Source: a bacterium
GTDB lineage: Bacteria > RBG-13-66-14
DNA: 5,921 nt
Assembly: GCA_026398675.1 (NCBI GenBank)
Contig: JAPLSK010000203.1
Location: 1 to 5,921 of the forward strand
Direction: 5' to 3'
In this document: positions 4,447 through 5,921 of the stretch, piece by piece
Numbering within the stretch: position 1 is the stretch's first letter
How the letters are laid out: each line of letters begins with the position of its first letter
Notes under the pieces: model-generated
Told to the model about the DNA's origin: nothing
Seen by the model: the letters and a program-made list of their open reading frames with translations, nothing else
Database searches by the model: none
Translations under genes and position numbers: made by a program

Positions 4447-5634
4447 GTGCGCAGGGTATTGATTTTCGTGTTTTTACTCGCCGCCGTCTCGCTGGGCGCC
4501 GAGAAGATTAAGCTGGCCTTCATCGGTCTGGAGGCCTCGGGGGTCAGTGAGTCCGCGGCGGCGGGGATTTCGGACGCAATCCTGGATACCCTGGTCAATA
4601 CCCACCGTTTCGACGTGGTCGAACGTGCGCAGCTTACGGCCATACTCGAGGAGCAGGCCCTGACCCTGTCGGGGTGCACGTCAACCGAGTGCATCGTGGA
4701 GGTCGGCCAGTTGGCCGGCGCCGACAAGGCCCTCGTCGGCCAGGTTTCCCAGGTGGGAAGCATTTATAACTTGACTTTGCGTTTAGCGGACGTAACGACT
4801 GGTAAATTAGAGTATTCGGACTCCGCCGAGTCCTTAAATCTGGAAGAACTTCTAAATGAAGGACGTTCGATTGTGCAACGCTTCGCCGACAGCATCCCGG
4901 TGATGGGTGTGGTTATCGGCGTTGAAAAAGACATTATAAAGGTGAATCTGGGCACGCAGGAAAACCTGAATCCAGGCGATGAGCTCGAGGTTTACCGGAT
5001 AGGTGAAGAGTATTACGATCCGGAAACCGGTTTACTCGTAGGGCATGACACTATCGAATTGGGTAAGGCGGTTGTCTCCCGCGTCGTTGATACGGCCTTA
5101 TCGGAAGCCAAGCTGTCGGGGGAATTCGAAGTCACAACCGGCGACAGGGTACGCTTAGCTAAAATCATCAGCACAGGCGTAACCAGACATGAAATAACGT
5201 TAGAATCATTCCAAATCCATCTAGGCGGGGGATACCCCTTCATCGGAGACTTCTCCGTCACCTACTCCAGCCGAGGAGAAGGCTACCTCGGTCTGTCGGT
5301 GGCCACTGTATTAATGAGCAATGGTATTGGCTTAGATCCTGATAAATACGTCGCTCAGACCGGGGATACAATGATTTCCTTGGACTACGATTTCTTTTTT
5401 GGTCGTATTTTTCGGGTGAGCGCGGGGCTTGGCTCTGGCGTTTTCTTCCGCAGCGACGTGGTGCTATTCATAGTTAAAGTCAAGGCCGGTGTGGAATACC
5501 GTTTGTCTTCCACGTGGGGGATCAGCGCCGGTGTTGATTACTACCCCGTTGTCGCCTGGCCAGAAAAATGGGTGGAAGGCGCCTACTTCGGCAAGGCTCT
5601 TAACGCACGGATTGGCGTCGAGTTCTACCTCTAA
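4447..5634 (+). CDS. Exported CsgG/TolB-like protein with FlgT-C-like domain and C-terminal beta-barrel-like region
   Basis: Translation most likely starts at GTG 4447, preceded by GGAGGG (4438-4443); the TTG at 4387, which also opens the frame, lies inside the promoter's -35. The protein is 395 residues. Residues 1-18 form a signal peptide (RRVLIFVFLLAAVSLGA). Residues 20-145 resemble the CsgG/TolB-N/LpoB-like fold, with FDVVERAQLTAILEEQ (55-70), a CTSTEC cysteine pair (C77, C82), then LAGADKALVGQV. Residues 152-237 look like the FlgT C-terminal domain (GVEKDIIKVNLGT...LNPGDELEVYR). From about 245 to the end, alternating hydrophobic strands with Gly and Tyr/Phe (VGVEYRLSS-like) end in VEFYL, like an outer-membrane barrel. 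A role in envelope assembly or secretion is an inference. It is probably co-transcribed with the lipoprotein gene 34 nt downstream. Confidence 0.75.
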   Translation: MRRVLIFVFLLAAVSLGAEKIKLAFIGLEASGVSESAAAGISDAILDTLVNTHRFDVVERAQLTAILEEQALTLSGCTSTECIVEVGQLAGADKALVGQVSQVGSIYNLTLRLADVTTGKLEYSDSAESLNLEELLNEGRSIVQRFADSIPVMGVVIGVEKDIIKVNLGTQENLNPGDELEVYRIGEEYYDPETGLLVGHDTIELGKAVVSRVVDTALSEAKLSGEFEVTTGDRVRLAKIISTGVTRHEITLESFQIHLGGGYPFIGDFSVTYSSRGEGYLGLSVATVLMSNGIGLDPDKYVAQTGDTMISLDYDFFFGRIFRVSAGLGSGVFFRSDVVLFIVKVKAGVEYRLSSTWGISAGVDYYPVVAWPEKWVEGAYFGKALNARIGVEFYL

Positions 5635-5657
5635 CAGTTTGCAAAGGCGTTATTCAC

Positions 5658-5662
5658 AGGAG
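5658..5662 (+). promoter_or_regulatory. Ribosome binding site AGGAG for the lipoprotein gene
   Basis: AGGAG lies six bases before the ATG at 5669 and supports that start. Confidence 0.65.
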
Positions 5663-5668
5663 CGCGGG

Positions 5669-5921
5669 ATGAAGAGGCACGCCGGACTCATCTTTATCAT
5701 TATCTCCGCGGTCCTGGCTTTCACGCTGGGTTGCGTCAGCGATCTTTTAGGTTGGCTCGGAGAACACCTGGACCTGGAGTGGCATATAGAGACCGTGGAC
5801 TCGGCGGGAGACGTAGTAGGCGGTGATACCTCCCTGGCGCTGGACTCCTCCGGTCACCCCCATATCTCGTATTATGACTTCACCAACTTCGATCTAAAAT
5901 ACGCCAGCTGGAACGGTAGCT
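5669..5921 (+). CDS. Putative lipoprotein with beta-propeller-like repeats, 3' truncated by window edge
   Basis: Eighty-four residues are visible. The start MKRHAGLIFIIISAVLAFTLGC has a basic N-terminus, a hydrophobic core and a cysteine at 22 preceded by Leu-Gly, so a lipoprotein signal is likely, although Thr at -3 is a poor lipobox match. After a short linker comes TVDSAGDVVGGDTSLALD, then SSGHPHISYYDF and DLKYASWNGS. That pattern (S-L-A-L-D-x-x-G-x-P-H-I-S-Y-Y-D followed by DLKYA-x-WNG) is a unit I recall repeating many times in large secreted proteins of uncultivated bacteria, where it probably folds as propeller blades. Only one unit is visible here, so the repeat is predicted from memory rather than seen. 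The gene follows the outer-membrane protein gene by 34 nt, which suggests a shared envelope transcript. Its function is unknown. Confidence 0.75.
   Translation, partial: MKRHAGLIFIIISAVLAFTLGCVSDLLGWLGEHLDLEWHIETVDSAGDVVGGDTSLALDSSGHPHISYYDFTNFDLKYASWNGS

Overview
The window is about 5.9 kb from a fairly GC-rich bacterium. All convincing genes lie on the + strand. An ABC-exporter ATPase, a CsgG/FlgT-like outer-membrane protein ending in a barrel-like segment, and a lipoprotein with 'SLALDSSGHPHISYYD'-type repeats suggest a Gram-negative cell envelope. The repeat style and the unrecognised membrane protein recall uncultivated lineages such as Coatesbacteria. That placement is from memory only and is weak.

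Layout. (a) 2-565: the 3' end of an MNT nucleotidyltransferase (MntA-type antitoxin), overlapped by a HepT/HEPN (DUF86) toxin gene. The toxin gene is broken by a 32-nt palindromic insertion, and removing 399-430 restores the whole reading frame. (b) 578-1641: an ABC-2 exporter ATPase (COG4586-like) with all nucleotide-binding motifs, but frameshifted at about 1267 by what looks like a 37-nt deletion. No permease gene follows. (c) 1696-2424: an unrecognised protein with two membrane segments. (d) 2425-3350: an AT-rich block holding a DUF3800 gene that starts flush against the preceding stop codon, then a run of three hairpins. Read on the minus strand, the hairpins look like a small RNA with an extended -10 promoter and an intrinsic terminator. 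(e) 3351-4322: a nitroreductase followed by a short ORF resembling the N-terminal nuclease-like part of Eco57I-type DNA methylase/restriction proteins, with two expected catalytic residues changed. A strong terminator closes this unit. (f) 4387-5921: a sigma70-type promoter driving the CsgG/FlgT/barrel protein, then a lipoprotein that runs off the right edge.

The left 4.3 kb reads as an accessory region with decaying defence or toxin genes and at least one late-arriving AT-rich gene. The right 1.5 kb reads as a separate cell-envelope transcription unit. The most interesting items are the palindromic insertion inside hepT, the possible minus-strand RNA next to the DUF3800 gene, and the AT-rich insertion placed exactly at a stop codon. 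No complete new system can be demonstrated from this window alone.
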